A stretch of 64,000 bases of DNA. It comes from Pirellulales bacterium. Its GTDB lineage: Bacteria > Planctomycetota > Planctomycetia > Pirellulales > UBA1268. A model generated the notes under the pieces. That model was not told the origin of the DNA. It worked only from the letters and a program-made list of their open reading frames with translations, and searched no databases. Positions 27,636 to 37,469 of the stretch are shown piece after piece. How positions within the stretch are numbered: position 1 is the first letter of the stretch; each line of letters starts with the position of its first letter. The stretch is taken from assembly GCA_018401745.1 (NCBI GenBank), contig JAGYJY010000013.1, forward strand, positions 1 through 64,000. The letters run 5' to 3'. Both the position numbers and the translations under genes were made by a program.

Positions 27636-29129
27636 CTACTCGGCCAGCTCTGGTGGCGGAGCCGGTGGGCGGGAGAGGATCTGCTCGTAGAGTTCGAGAT
27701 ACTTTCGAGCGCTGGCATCCCACGACCAGTCCTGCTGCATGACGCTCGTCACGAGCTGCTGCCAGGTGGCGACGTCGGCGTGGGCATCGAGGGCACGGCC
27801 AAGGGCGTGCTCCAGGCCCCGCGAGTCGAAGTCGCGAAACACAAAGCCGCTGGCCGTGCCGGCGGCGAGGGTTGCTGGGGTGGTGTCGACGACGGTGTCG
27901 ACCAGCCCGCCGGTGGCCCGCACCACCGGGATCGCCCCGTAGCGGAAGGCGTAGAGCTGGCTCAGGCCACAGGGCTCGAAGCGGCTGGGCATCAAGACGA
28001 TATCGCTGGCAGCCTGAATCAGGTGCGCGAGCAGTTCGCGAAAGCCGATCACCACGTCGACTGTGCCGGGGAAGGAGGCCGCGAGCCGCCGCAGCGCCTC
28101 CTCATGGCCGGGGTCGCCAGTGCCGAGGATCACAAAGTGGGCCCGGCCGTCGCCGGCCACGCGGCTGATCATCTCGGCGAGCAGGTCGACCCCCTTCTGC
28201 TCGGCAAGGCGGCCAACGAACGACACCAGCGGCCGCGGATCGGGCGCGGCATGGCCGAGCCTCGCGGCCAGAGCGATCTTGGCGGCGTCTTTGCCGGCAG
28301 CGATGTCGGCCTCGCTGTAGTGGCGGGGAATCAGCGGGTCGGTCTGCGGGTTCCAGCCGCTGGTGTCGATGCCGTTGACGATGCCCGTGAGCACGTCGGT
28401 CCGGGAGGCGACCACGCCCTCAAGCCCGCAGCCGCCCGGGGCTGACTGAATCTCACCGGCATAGGTGGGGCTGACCGTGGTGATCGCGTCGGCAAACACC
28501 AGGCCAGTCTTGAGGAAGTTGAGCTGGCCATGGCACTCCATCTGCCGCCAGTTGAAATACTTCCAGTCGATGCCCGTCAGCAGCATGTCCCAGTGCCAGA
28601 AGGTGCCCTGGTAGGCCATGTTGTGGATCGTCTGGATGGTGGCTGAGCGAGCGAAGGCAGGGTGCTCGGCGTAGAGCAGCTGGCGATAGGCAGGGATCAG
28701 GCCGGCCTGCCAGTCGTGGCCATGGAGGATGTCGAAGGGCTGCTCAAGCCGGCCGGCGAGCTCCATCACCGCCCGTGAGAAGAGGATGAACCGCTCGGCG
28801 TTGTCGTGGTAGTCGTGGGCCCCGCCGTAGAGCGTGGGCCGGTCGAAGCAGGCTTCGTTGCCCACGAAATAAACCGGCACGTTGGAGCCGGGCAGGGTGG
28901 AGCGGAAGATCTCGGCCCGCAGGTGCCGCTGGCCGACCGGCACATCAAACGCCACCCCCGCGGGCTCAATCGCCACGCCCGACTCAAAGACCTGCCGGTA
29001 GGCCGGCATCACCAGCGTGCAGCTGCAGCCGATCCGCTCCAGAGCGGCAGGCAGCGAGCCTGCCACATCCGCCAGGCCACCCGTCTTGGCAAAGGGGGCG
29101 GCCTCACTGGCAACCTGCAGCACTCGCAC
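27636..29129 (-). CDS. glgA: Glycogen (starch) synthase, GT5 family
   Basis: Adds glucose from ADP-glucose to growing alpha-1,4-glucan. Starting at the GTG at 29129 gives 497 aa, the family's normal size, and places the ADP-glucose-binding KTGGLADV at residue 15; the frame is open to 29186 with no support. Other family features are GHDWQAGLIPAY, IQTIHNMAYQGTF, VGRLAEQKGVDLL and the GT-B C-terminal SRFEPCGLSQLYA. It is convergent with the LEPR gene 61 bp away. No other glycogen gene is adjacent. Confidence 0.95.
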   Translation of the reverse strand: MRVLQVASEAAPFAKTGGLADVAGSLPAALERIGCSCTLVMPAYRQVFESGVAIEPAGVAFDVPVGQRHLRAEIFRSTLPGSNVPVYFVGNEACFDRPTLYGGAHDYHDNAERFILFSRAVMELAGRLEQPFDILHGHDWQAGLIPAYRQLLYAEHPAFARSATIQTIHNMAYQGTFWHWDMLLTGIDWKYFNWRQMECHGQLNFLKTGLVFADAITTVSPTYAGEIQSAPGGCGLEGVVASRTDVLTGIVNGIDTSGWNPQTDPLIPRHYSEADIAAGKDAAKIALAARLGHAAPDPRPLVSFVGRLAEQKGVDLLAEMISRVAGDGRAHFVILGTGDPGHEEALRRLAASFPGTVDVVIGFRELLAHLIQAASDIVLMPSRFEPCGLSQLYAFRYGAIPVVRATGGLVDTVVDTTPATLAAGTASGFVFRDFDSRGLEHALGRALDAHADVATWQQLVTSVMQQDWSWDASARKYLELYEQILSRPPAPPPELAE

Positions 29130-29295
29130 GGCAGAAATCTTCCTCGGTCGGGGGAGGCTCGGGGGAGGCCGGCCACTCGGCTCCACAGGAGTATACTTCG
29201 CAGTTCTTCCGGCGGTCGGCAGTCAGACTCGCCCCAATGTGGGGAGCCGCAGCCGGCCCGTTGTCTGCGAGGGCCGCAGTTTCGCGTCGCCACCC

Positions 29296-29973
29296 ATGTC
29301 GCCACTGGTTCATCCTGCGTCGCTCTTCCGCTTTCGCTTTCCCGTGACGCGGCTTGCGAAGCTCGCGGCCTTTGACGACCGCCAGGCAGCCGCCTGCCGC
29401 CTGCCCGACCTGGCTGGGGTGGTGGGTGTGCCCGACGTGGCCAGCCTCTCCCTGGGCTGGCATCCCGACGGGCTGGTGGTGCGGGCCGAGATGCGGGGGG
29501 TGGGAACGGCCCGCTGGTGCCACGCCACCAAGCCCGAAGACAGCGACGGCCTGCAGCTCTGGCTGGCCACGCGGCCCACCGCCGAAAGCCATCGTGCGGG
29601 CCGTTTCTGCAGGCGGCTGGCGATCCTGCCCGCTGGCGGCGGCCGGCAGGCGACCGATCCCCTGGTCGTGGCGGCAGCGATTCCCAGGGCCACGCTCGTG
29701 CCCGGCGGTGAGGGGGAGGCGATGCCGCTGCCCGCGGTGCTGCCGGCCGAGGTGGCGACCGTCAGCCGCCGCAGCCGGGCCGATGGCTGGCAGCTGGATG
29801 CGGTGCTGAGGGCAGCTGCCTTCCCCGGCTGGGATCCCGATGAGCAGGCCACGCTCGGCTTCTTTGCGGCTGTGGTCGACCGCCGGCTGGGGCAGATACC
29901 CCTCTTGGCCCCCCCGGAGTATCCCTGGGACAGCGACCCCACCACCTGGTCGTTTCTGGAGCTCGCCGACTGA
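29296..29973 (+). CDS. Conserved protein with CBM9/DOMON-like fold, 225 aa
   Basis: The frame is open from 29017, but it runs antisense over glgA and its promoter there; the ATG at 29296 (MSPLVHPASLFRFRFPV) is the sensible start. The pattern of beta strands with phrases such as SLSLGWHPDGLVVRAEM, DSDGLQLWLATRP and WQLDAVLRAAAFPGWDP resembles carbohydrate-binding module 9 or DOMON-like domains. There is no signal peptide, so it may be cytoplasmic. It is divergent from glgA. Family assignment is by pattern only. Confidence 0.65.
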   Translation: MSPLVHPASLFRFRFPVTRLAKLAAFDDRQAAACRLPDLAGVVGVPDVASLSLGWHPDGLVVRAEMRGVGTARWCHATKPEDSDGLQLWLATRPTAESHRAGRFCRRLAILPAGGGRQATDPLVVAAAIPRATLVPGGEGEAMPLPAVLPAEVATVSRRSRADGWQLDAVLRAAAFPGWDPDEQATLGFFAAVVDRRLGQIPLLAPPEYPWDSDPTTWSFLELAD

Positions 29974-30081
29974 GCGGTGCCGCCGGGCTGCGCGTGTCGT
30001 GCAGATTTTGTCGATTCTGCCTGCGGAGGATGCCGATGCCACCTGATGGATCCGGTGGATGCATGACGCAGGGGGAATGCG

Positions 30082-30681
30082 ATGCGACGCACGTGGAACG
30101 CGGTTTGGCGTGGAGTTTGTCTCGGTGGACTGCTCGCGGTCGTGATGACGGCTTCGGCGCGGGCCGGGGGCGGTGAGACCTTCGATTGCCCTGACTGCCA
30201 TCCGTTGGCCGGTCTGCGGCCCTTTGCCGAACGCACCCGGCTGGTCGACTGGGATCGCATGGCCAGCTGGAATCCCTTGGCCAACTGGCATGCCCGCCCC
30301 CAGTGGGAGATGCCGGTGATCTGGCACAAACTCGGCGACTGGCGGCCGTCGCGGCCGGGCTGGTGCGATGGCTCGCTGTGCGAGTCGTTTGTCTGCTGGC
30401 GAGCCGAGAAGAAGGCTGCGACCGACAAGAAGCATCCGAAGTTTCACGGCACCGGCTGTGGCCCCCGCTACTGGGGCGCCTACCTCAGCGAGCCGCTCCG
30501 CTGCGATCCGTGCGACTCCTGCAACCGCTGGCGGGGCTACTGCGGCGGCCATGAGATGCCGGAGATGCTGCTGCCCTGGCAGATGGCCCCCTGCCGCGGC
30601 TTCCGGCCACCTGCCGAGGCAGGCTATGGCCCGGTGAGCGTCTGCCGTGGCTGCAAGACGCCCACGTCTGTCTGGTGGTGA
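30082..30681 (+). CDS. Cys-rich secreted protein, 199 aa
   Basis: The ATG at 30082 is preceded by AGGGGG. A signal peptide (residues 1-28, GLLAVVMTASARAG) leads to a Cys-, Trp- and Pro-rich mature protein containing at least a dozen cysteines, many in pairs (CPDC, CDPCDSC, CRGC). The motifs do not include CxxCH, so heme attachment is unlikely; disulfides or metal binding are possible. No family recognised. Small secreted Trp/Pro/Cys-rich proteins of this style recur in this window. Confidence 0.65.
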   Translation: MRRTWNAVWRGVCLGGLLAVVMTASARAGGGETFDCPDCHPLAGLRPFAERTRLVDWDRMASWNPLANWHARPQWEMPVIWHKLGDWRPSRPGWCDGSLCESFVCWRAEKKAATDKKHPKFHGTGCGPRYWGAYLSEPLRCDPCDSCNRWRGYCGGHEMPEMLLPWQMAPCRGFRPPAEAGYGPVSVCRGCKTPTSVWW

Positions 30682-30716
30682 GCTGCCCCGCGGTGATGTC
30701 TTGTGAACGCTTCGCG

Positions 30717-32009
30717 TCAGGCTGCGGCTGACGCAGCAGCGACCGCGAGCGTCTGCGCAAACGTGACCGCATCGCCGCGGTCGCGGCAGGCGTCGAGGAG
30801 ACGCTGCATGCTGCCCGGCTGCTGGGCTTCGGCGGCGGCTGCGAGCTCGACCACCGGCGGCACAAGACCGGTGGTGGCGGCCTGTTCGCCACCGCGAGGC
30901 AGATGGGCGAGCGCAGTCGTGAGAGCCTCTGCCGGCCGGCCGCCGCGGGCCAGCAGCACGATCAGATACTCCACGGCGAGCTGCTCAAGAGGCCCGCGGG
31001 AGCCGGCCGAACCGCTGCTTGAGGCAATCCCTGCCTGCTCTGAAAAGAAGGCGGCGGCCTGATCGACTTCCTCGCCAAGGCAGGCGGCAAAAAACAGCCG
31101 CGAGGCCTTGGCGACTTCCGTGAAGGGGCCGTCGCCGGGATACCGCAGCTCCTCCGGCAGCCGGTCGGCATAGTGGGCGAGCTCAAGGCTCTTCTGCAGC
31201 ATGCTGCGGTCGCTGCAGGCCCGGGCAAACCGCAGCACCGAGTGAAGATGCGACACGTCCACATGCGGGCCCAGCGACAGGCTCGGGTCGCCGGCTGCCT
31301 CGACGAGCCCGGGGAGCGTGTCGATGCCAGCGACATCGATGCCTCGGCGGGAGAGGTCGCTCTGCAGGTTGGCGATCAGCTCGGCAGTCAGATGGTCGAT
31401 CAGCACGGCGGCCGCGGGAGCCTGACGCACCGGCGGTAGCCGACTGACTGACTGGTCGTAGGCGGTGACGGTGTTGCAGGTGCCGTTGTGGGCCAGCAGC
31501 AGCCTCAGGCCTAGGGGCGGGCTGACCGCCTCCCAGAGCGCCACATGCACGAGCTCTTCGAGGAGCCGCCGGGCGTCGTCATCCTCGTCGCGACCTGCCA
31601 GCGATGCGGCCAGCTGCTCAAGCCGGGCGGCCACCTCGTCGAGCTCCGCGGAGGCCCGCAGATACATCCAGGCCGCCGCCACCTGGCCGTCGTCGAGCAG
31701 CGGCCAGCCGACCTCCAGGCAGGCCTGCCGCGACCGCTCCTCAAAGGCATCACGAACCTCAGGAGCCAGCGTGCCTGCGTCGCCCACCGCGGGCAGGCCT
31801 TCGGCCAGGCGGGCTTCAATCAGCCGCAGGTCAAACAGGGCATGCCAGCGACGCTCGCTGGTGAGCTCGTCGCCAAGGGCCGCGAGCATCGCGGGGACAC
31901 CCCTGCTTGAGGCTGTCTGGGCGAGCTGTTCGAAGAGGGCGGGAGGCAGGGGTGTGTTCACAGGGCAGACATCCAAGCAGTGCGGGGCCAAGGCGGGTGA
32001 CAGACTCAC
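30717..32009 (-). CDS. Helical protein of unknown function, 430 aa
   Basis: Ala/Leu-rich and apparently helical throughout, with TPR-like stretches (RRLLEELVHVALWEAVSPP, LEQLAVEYLIVLLARGGR). A single less helical segment near residues 170-200 contains NGTCNTVTAYDQSVSRLPP. No signal peptide or membrane helix. The GTG at 32007-32009 gives the longest frame; a GTG at 31961 (VNTPLPPALFEQL) is an equally plausible start because the protein-like region begins there. It is followed by no co-directional gene and lies 41 bp after the methyltransferase on the same strand. Function unknown. Confidence 0.65.
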   Translation of the reverse strand: MSLSPALAPHCLDVCPVNTPLPPALFEQLAQTASSRGVPAMLAALGDELTSERRWHALFDLRLIEARLAEGLPAVGDAGTLAPEVRDAFEERSRQACLEVGWPLLDDGQVAAAWMYLRASAELDEVAARLEQLAASLAGRDEDDDARRLLEELVHVALWEAVSPPLGLRLLLAHNGTCNTVTAYDQSVSRLPPVRQAPAAAVLIDHLTAELIANLQSDLSRRGIDVAGIDTLPGLVEAAGDPSLSLGPHVDVSHLHSVLRFARACSDRSMLQKSLELAHYADRLPEELRYPGDGPFTEVAKASRLFFAACLGEEVDQAAAFFSEQAGIASSSGSAGSRGPLEQLAVEYLIVLLARGGRPAEALTTALAHLPRGGEQAATTGLVPPVVELAAAAEAQQPGSMQRLLDACRDRGDAVTFAQTLAVAAASAAA

Positions 32010-32050
32010 AAGGACACGTCACAGGGACGTTGCGGAAATCGAGCAGCGGA

Positions 32051-32879
32051 TCAGTCGGCTGCGGCGGCCAGCTGGCTCTGTCGCACCGCTTCATAGGCCA
32101 GCACGGCAGCGGAGGCCGACACATTGAGGCTGTCGGCAATGCCGAGCATCGGCAGGGTGACCGCCTCGACGACGAGCCTACCGTCGGCTGCCGCCGCCTG
32201 CCATGCAGCCGAGATGCCATGTGCCTCGCTGCCAAGCACGATGGCGGCCGTGGTCAGCTCCGTCGCATGCCACGCCCGGCCTGCCGTCGGCACGGCGACA
32301 ACAACGCGTCGGCCCTCTTCTGCCAGCCAGGCGACCACCTGATCGACAGCGGCCACGGCCAGCGGCACCGCAAACACCGTTCCCAGGCTTGCGCGGATCA
32401 CCGCAGGATTGGCAGGGTCTGTGCCACCGTCGGCAACGAGCACGCCTGCCACGCCGGCGGCATCGGCGGTCCGCAGAATCGCGCCGAGGTTGCCCGGCTT
32501 CTCCACGCCTTCAAGCACAAGCAGCGGACCGGCAGGCCTTGGGGAAAACCGCTCGAGCGCAAACGGGGGAACTTCCGCAACCGCCACAAGGCCTTCGTTG
32601 CGGCTGCCAAAGGCGACCTTGGCAAAGGCCGCAGGGGCGAGCGCGAGCAGCGCTGCCGCCGGCAGCCGCCAGCCGGTCCTGCAGCTCGCCTGGGGGGGGC
32701 GAGGCCTCGTCGAGAAAGATCTCGGCAAAGCGGATCCCCGCAGCGGCGGCCCGCTCCACCTCACGGCGGCCGTCGATCAGCGTCAGCCCGAGCCGCCGCC
32801 GTTCGCCCGCATCTCGCAGACGGGCTGCAGCCTTGACTCGTGGGTTCGCGGAACTGGTGATCCGTTCGATGGCTGCCAT
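32051..32879 (-). CDS. SpoU/TrmH-family RNA 2'-O-methyltransferase (one frameshift)
   Basis: A SPOUT enzyme that methylates ribose in rRNA or tRNA. The N-terminal substrate-binding part (ERITSSANPRVKAAARLRDA, LIDGRREVERA) lies in one frame and the catalytic part in another. All three SpoU motifs are intact: LEGVEKPGNLGAILRTADAA, VLGSEAHGIS and LGIADSLNVSASAAVLAYEA. The frame changes between ELQDRLAAAGG and ALLALAPAAFAKVAFG, at about 32640-32700, where a run of eight Gs lies at 32692-32699. Joined length is 275 aa, normal for the family. The target nucleotide cannot be told from sequence. It is divergent from the POT transporter. Confidence 0.88.
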
Positions 32880-32926
32880 CTCATGCTTCAGCGGATATCG
32901 GCTATCTTGTCGGCCGGAGGAACCCC

Positions 32927-34960
32927 ATGGCTACGTATAAGACCACACCGCCCGACACCGACAAGATGCCTCCGGGCATTCCCTACATCATCGGCAACGA
33001 GGCCGCCGAGCGGTTTAGCTACTACGGCATGCGGACGATCCTCACGGTCTTCATGTTCCGCTATCTGCACCTGATGAGCGAGACGGTCCTGCCCGCCATG
33101 AGCAAGGCCGAAGCCCAGGAGCACTACCACACGTTTTCCTCGTGGGTCTATTTCTTCCCCATCGTCGGGGCGATCCTCTCCGATGCGGTGACCGGCAAGT
33201 ATCGGATCATCATGGTGGTTTCGGTGCTCTACTGCCTGGGGCACCTGGCCCTGGCCTTCATGGGTGGCGCCAGCCTCTCGCCCGAGCAGTGGATGTGGCT
33301 CGGCCTGTTTCTGATCGCCCTGGGCTCCGGTGGCATCAAGCCCTGCGTCTCGGCCCACGTGGGCGACCAGTTTGGCTCGCGAAACCAGCACCTGATGGAA
33401 AAGGTCTATCAGTGGTTCTACTTCTCAATCAACTTCGGCTCGACCCTCTCCACGATCCTCACGCCCTGGCTCCTTGAGTGGTATGGGCCGCACGTGGCCT
33501 TTGGTGTGCCGGGCGTGTTGATGGCAATTGCCACCTTGATGTTCTGGTTGGGCCGCAACACCTATATCCACGTACCCGCCGGCGGGCTTGCGTTCTTGAA
33601 AGAGGTCTTCAGCCGCAACGGCCTGCTGACCATTCTGCGGCTGGGCTCGGTCTATCTGGTGATCGCCGTCTTCTGGGCGCTGTTTGATCAGACCAGCTCC
33701 GCCTGGGTGCTCCAGGCCGAAGACATGAATCTGCGGTGGCTCGGCATCGAATGGCTGCCCTCGCAGATCCAGGTGCTCAACCCGCTGCTGGTGATGGCGA
33801 TGATTCCGCTCTTTCAGTTTGTCGTCTATCCGGCGATCAACAGCGTGTTTCGCCTCACGCCGCTGCGGAAGATCGGCATCGGCCTGTTTGTGATGGTGGC
33901 CGGCTTCGGCCTCTCGGCGATCGTGCAGGGCTGGATCGACGATGGCAGCCGACCGAGCGTGGCCTGGCAGTTTCTCGGTTATGTGATCGTCACCGCTGCC
34001 GAGATCATGATCTCGATCACCGGCCTCGAGTTCTCCTACGCCCAGGCCCCCAAGACGATGAAGTCGGTGATCATGGCGGTCTGGCTGTTCTCCGTGTCGC
34101 TGGGCAACTTCGTCACCGCCGCAGTCAACCACGCGATCCAGGTGCCGAGCATCAACCCGATCGTGGCGGAGGCGGGCACGCTCGAGGCGACCGAGGGAGG
34201 TGGCTCGGACACGCTGGCCGACCGCACCATCCGCGTGGTCGATGTGGAGCCACGCAAGAGCTGGGCAACCGCAGATGAAGCGACCGTGGTCCGCACGATC
34301 CGGCTCGCTGGCGGCGACGGCAGCTTCGACACCCCCGACGACGTGCTCCTCTCCTTCAACCGCTTCGCCTCGCTCGTGGGCGTCGACACGCAGGAAGACG
34401 CAGCCCTCGCAGCAGCCAAGGAAAAGATCGACACCGCCTTCTTTCGCTCAGCCGACAACGACGCAGTCAAGGAACTTCCGTCGGATGATGCCGGGCTCGA
34501 CCTGTTGGCTGGCGTCGCCGACTCCGCGGGAAACCCGATCGGCTACCACCGCATCACCCGCGACCGCTACCGCCTCGTGGCCGACGGCCCCGACGGAGCC
34601 CGGCTCACGCCTGACGACATCGTGCTCACCGCCACGGTCGTGCGGGCCGACGTCGAGGAAGCCGCCCGTATGAAAGACAAGCCACTCACCTGGCGTGAAA
34701 AGCGGCTCATCGAACTGCGTGGCGAGGAGGGTCGCCTGCAGGTGGAAGCGGAGCGGGGGCAGGCCCCCAAAACGCGGATCGATGCCGACACCTCCATCGG
34801 TGGGCTCGTGACGCTCGAGGGTGCCGACTACTTCTGGTTCTGGACCGGCTGCATGGCGGCTGCCGGGGTGATCTTCATTCCGGTCGCGCTGCTCTATCGG
34901 GATGGGAAGCATCTGCAGAGTGGTCCGCAGACGGAAGCCGATGCGACGGTGGGGACGTAG
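32927..34960 (+). CDS. POT-family proton-dependent peptide transporter with a large soluble insert
   Basis: The ATG at 32927 has GGAGG upstream. The N-terminal ~410 residues carry the POT signature: ERFSYYG (the ExxERFxYY motif), GGIKPCVSAHVGDQF and FYFSINFGS, with about ten membrane helices. A ~230-residue hydrophilic segment (about residues 410-640, beginning AEAGTLEATEGG) then interrupts the transporter before a last helix (YFWFWTGCMAAAGVIFIPVA). The insert is Asp- and Arg-rich and contains repeated phrases such as GDGSFDTPDDVLLS and GPDGARLTPDDIVL. Insert function unknown. Family members import di- and tripeptides using the proton gradient. Confidence 0.93.
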   Translation: MATYKTTPPDTDKMPPGIPYIIGNEAAERFSYYGMRTILTVFMFRYLHLMSETVLPAMSKAEAQEHYHTFSSWVYFFPIVGAILSDAVTGKYRIIMVVSVLYCLGHLALAFMGGASLSPEQWMWLGLFLIALGSGGIKPCVSAHVGDQFGSRNQHLMEKVYQWFYFSINFGSTLSTILTPWLLEWYGPHVAFGVPGVLMAIATLMFWLGRNTYIHVPAGGLAFLKEVFSRNGLLTILRLGSVYLVIAVFWALFDQTSSAWVLQAEDMNLRWLGIEWLPSQIQVLNPLLVMAMIPLFQFVVYPAINSVFRLTPLRKIGIGLFVMVAGFGLSAIVQGWIDDGSRPSVAWQFLGYVIVTAAEIMISITGLEFSYAQAPKTMKSVIMAVWLFSVSLGNFVTAAVNHAIQVPSINPIVAEAGTLEATEGGGSDTLADRTIRVVDVEPRKSWATADEATVVRTIRLAGGDGSFDTPDDVLLSFNRFASLVGVDTQEDAALAAAKEKIDTAFFRSADNDAVKELPSDDAGLDLLAGVADSAGNPIGYHRITRDRYRLVADGPDGARLTPDDIVLTATVVRADVEEAARMKDKPLTWREKRLIELRGEEGRLQVEAERGQAPKTRIDADTSIGGLVTLEGADYFWFWTGCMAAAGVIFIPVALLYRDGKHLQSGPQTEADATVGT

Positions 34961-34970
34961 GGCGTCGCTC

Positions 34971-35108
34971 GGGGTGAGCCCGGGGCTGCCCCTCCGGACG
35001 CTCGCTGCGGGCCATCCAGGCCCTCGCTCGCTCGGAGATCCGCTTCGCTTCGGCCCTCCGGGCGTCGCTCGCTCCTCTACGCCGGAGGGTCATCCCCGGG
35101 CTCACCCC
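34971..35108. repeat. Long inverted repeat of the composite element, copy 2
   Basis: GGGGTGAGCCCGGGG (34971-34985) is perfectly complementary to CCCCGGGCTCACCCC (35094-35108), a 15-bp stem enclosing ~108 bp that itself contains shorter palindromes such as TCCGG/CCGGA. The same block order, with a 42-bp triplicated left arm, occurs before cloverleaf copy 1. Between 35109 and 35188 lie the shared CTCGCTTACGG, ACGGCCTGTCCG and CTGCGGCCGG blocks. No gene is seen in 34961-35262. Confidence 0.85.
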
Positions 35109-35188
35109 TCGCTTACGGGTTTAAGAACGGCCTGTCCGCCGCAGGAGCGGCGGCCTGCGGCCGGTGCTTGGGGGGGCGGGTGCGCAAG

Positions 35189-35261
35189 CGGGACGGGTCC
35201 ACGGGCCGCGGAGCGGCCTCGGCAGAGCCGAGGTGCCTTCGGCACCCGCGGACCCGTCCCG
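35189..35261. repeat. 73-bp cloverleaf repeat, copy 2
   Basis: Same 73-base architecture as copy 1, with all stems identical. The three hairpins are CCGC-GGA-GCGG, CCTCGGC-AGA-GCCGAGG and TGCC-TTC-GGCA, so only loop bases differ (GCA to GGA, GAA to AGA). It lies between the convergent POT and Top6B genes. The flanking TTCA (35262-35265) includes the Top6B stop codon (TCA on plus = TGA). Confidence 0.9.
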
Positions 35262-35262
35262 T

Positions 35263-37469
35263 TCAGTGCGAGCCGCTCACGGTCAGCGTTTCTTGGAGGA
35301 CTTCTTTTGCGGCGGCGGACGGGCACACTTTCAGCCGTGTCGTCGCTGCCCTCATCGAGATGGCCTCGTCGTCGCTGCTGCTCTCGTCGCCGCCTGAAGC
35401 AGCAGCGGTGTCGAGCCCTGGGATGGTCGGCGGCACGATGATCACGTTGTCGCCAAGATTCATCGGCTCGTCCTGCTCCTCGATCGGCTTGCCGCTCTCG
35501 TCGAGTTTGATGTCGGCCTCGGCCGTCTTCTTCTTGGCAACGGCGAGCAGCTGTTCGTGGACCTGCTGCCGGTCGGAGCCGTTGATCTGCGAAACTGCCG
35601 ACGCCACCTCGCCGAGATACCGCAGGAAGATCTGCCGTCGCTGGCCTTCCTGGGCCACCCGCATCCTCCGTCGGAGATACATGCCGAGCTTGCGGCCGAC
35701 CGCCTGCAGGGCCAGACGGATCTCTTTGGTGATCTCAGGATACGAAGCAATCGCCTCCTTCGACTCGCTGGTAAACGGCACCCACACGCTCGCCACATGC
35801 ACCATCACGGTGACGGGCCCGCTCGGCAGACTGCCGCGCGACTGTGAGAGCCCATACGACCGCCAGTTGGTGGAGAGGATCGTCTGGGTGACAGCGCAGG
35901 CTCCGTGTTGAAACTGCAGCGGCACGCGGTTGGCGTACCGCAGCACGTTCATGCTCTGGCCTTCATCGAGGTTCACATGCTGCATCGCCTGATGCAGGTG
36001 CGTGAGCGACTGCTTCTTCAGCTTCGCTGGACTCTGGCGGGGGCGAGCTTCGCGGCGGCGAGGATCTTCTCGACCGCCTCGGGGCCAACGCCGGCAAAGG
36101 TGGTGAGCAGAAACTGCCGCAGCGAGCGGGCGTCGCTCTGCTCGGCCAGTTCGGTGAGGGCCTCGAGCGTGACCTTCCGTGCTGCGGGGGCACCGCCGTA
36201 GGCCAGAGCTGCCTCGATCACAAATGGATTGCCGCGATAGACCCCAGGCGGCCTGGTGGCAGCCACGAAAAACTCACCCGGCACCACCTGCCGCAGGCCG
36301 GCGAGCAGCCGCTGCTCACCAATCGGCACCACGCAGTCGGTGGCTGGCGGCGGGATCTTCGTCTCTTGGATTGCCTTGTAGAGGGCGTCGGCCTCACCGC
36401 GGCCGATCTTCGAGGCGGTGGCTCGCGTCGAGAGCTTGGCTGTTTCGCAGATTCGGCGGGCCACGCCGCTGCCCACCCGTGAGAAGCTCGTCGTCAGAAA
36501 CTGCGCGAGCGTTTCTTTGGGGTGCTCCTGAAGCATCGTCACCAGGCGACCAAGCTCGATGCCATAGGGGTGCGGCTTGATCTCTCGCGGCTCCGGCGGG
36601 AGGTCATCGCTGGCCCGGTCGATCGACCGCGACATGCCATCAGGTGCGGTGAAGGTGATGCGGGCGTGTGGGTTGGCGATCGCTGTCTGCTCGAGATATT
36701 CCTCAACGCTGCCTCGGCCCCGTTGATACTTTGCCTCAAGCTCGATGGTGACTCGCGTGCCGTGGTTGACCGGCTCGCCGAGGTCATTGACCTCGACCCA
36801 CTCGATGCTGTGCTTCTTTTTGAGGTCGTCGCCGGCCTTGCCCGGCGGGATGTCGACACCCTCGCCGCGACCATTGAGGATCTCCGGCTTGTTGAGCTTG
36901 GTGTCGATCCGCAGTTCGTAGTAGTGGGCAGGCTTCCGGGCCGCTGTCTTGGAGATGATCTTCACCGGCTTGCCAGTTGTCAGCACGCCATACATGCCCG
37001 CTGCGGAGATGCCGATGCCCTGCTGGCCGCGGCTCATCCGCAGCCGATGAAACTTCGAGCCATAGAGCAGCTTGCCGAAGATCAAGGGGATCTGCTTGCT
37101 GACGATGCCGGGTCCGTTGTCTTGGATGCCGACGCGGTAGCGGCCCGACTCCGACTCTTCCACGTGCACCCAGATCTCGGGAAGGATGCCCGCTTCCTCG
37201 CAGGCATCGAGGGCGTTGTCGACCGCCTCCTTGACCGTGGTCAGCAGCGCCTTGCGGGGCGAGTCGAAGCCGAGCAGGTGGCGGTTCTTGGCGAAGAACT
37301 CGCTGACCGAGATGTCCCGCTGGCTGGCGGCCATGCTCTGCGCGGTCGCCCGCCGTTTTCCGCTGCGGGCAGAGGTGGCGACGGGCTGCTCTTCAGCGAC
37401 GGCATCGGCAGCCGATCGGCGAGGGGCTCGGGCGGGCTTGGGGGAGCGGGGCTTTGTGCTGCGGGCCAT
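35263..37469 (-). CDS. top6B: DNA topoisomerase VI subunit B (one frameshift)
   Basis: ATPase subunit of a type IIB topoisomerase. The GHKL motifs are clear: EAVDNALDAC (residues 81-90), DNGPGI (117-122) and GQQGIGISAAGMYG. The transducer region follows. The first frame runs from ATG 37469 to 36018 and ends ILAAAKLAPARVQRS. The C-terminal domain (LTHLHQAMQHVNLDEGQS onward) continues in another frame to 35263. A one-base deletion near 36030 explains this; the joined product is 735 aa including a Lys/Arg/Ala-rich N-terminal extension of ~45 residues and an acidic C-terminal tail. No subunit A gene is adjacent; the next gene downstream is convergent, and upstream lie secreted-protein genes. Confidence 0.9.
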
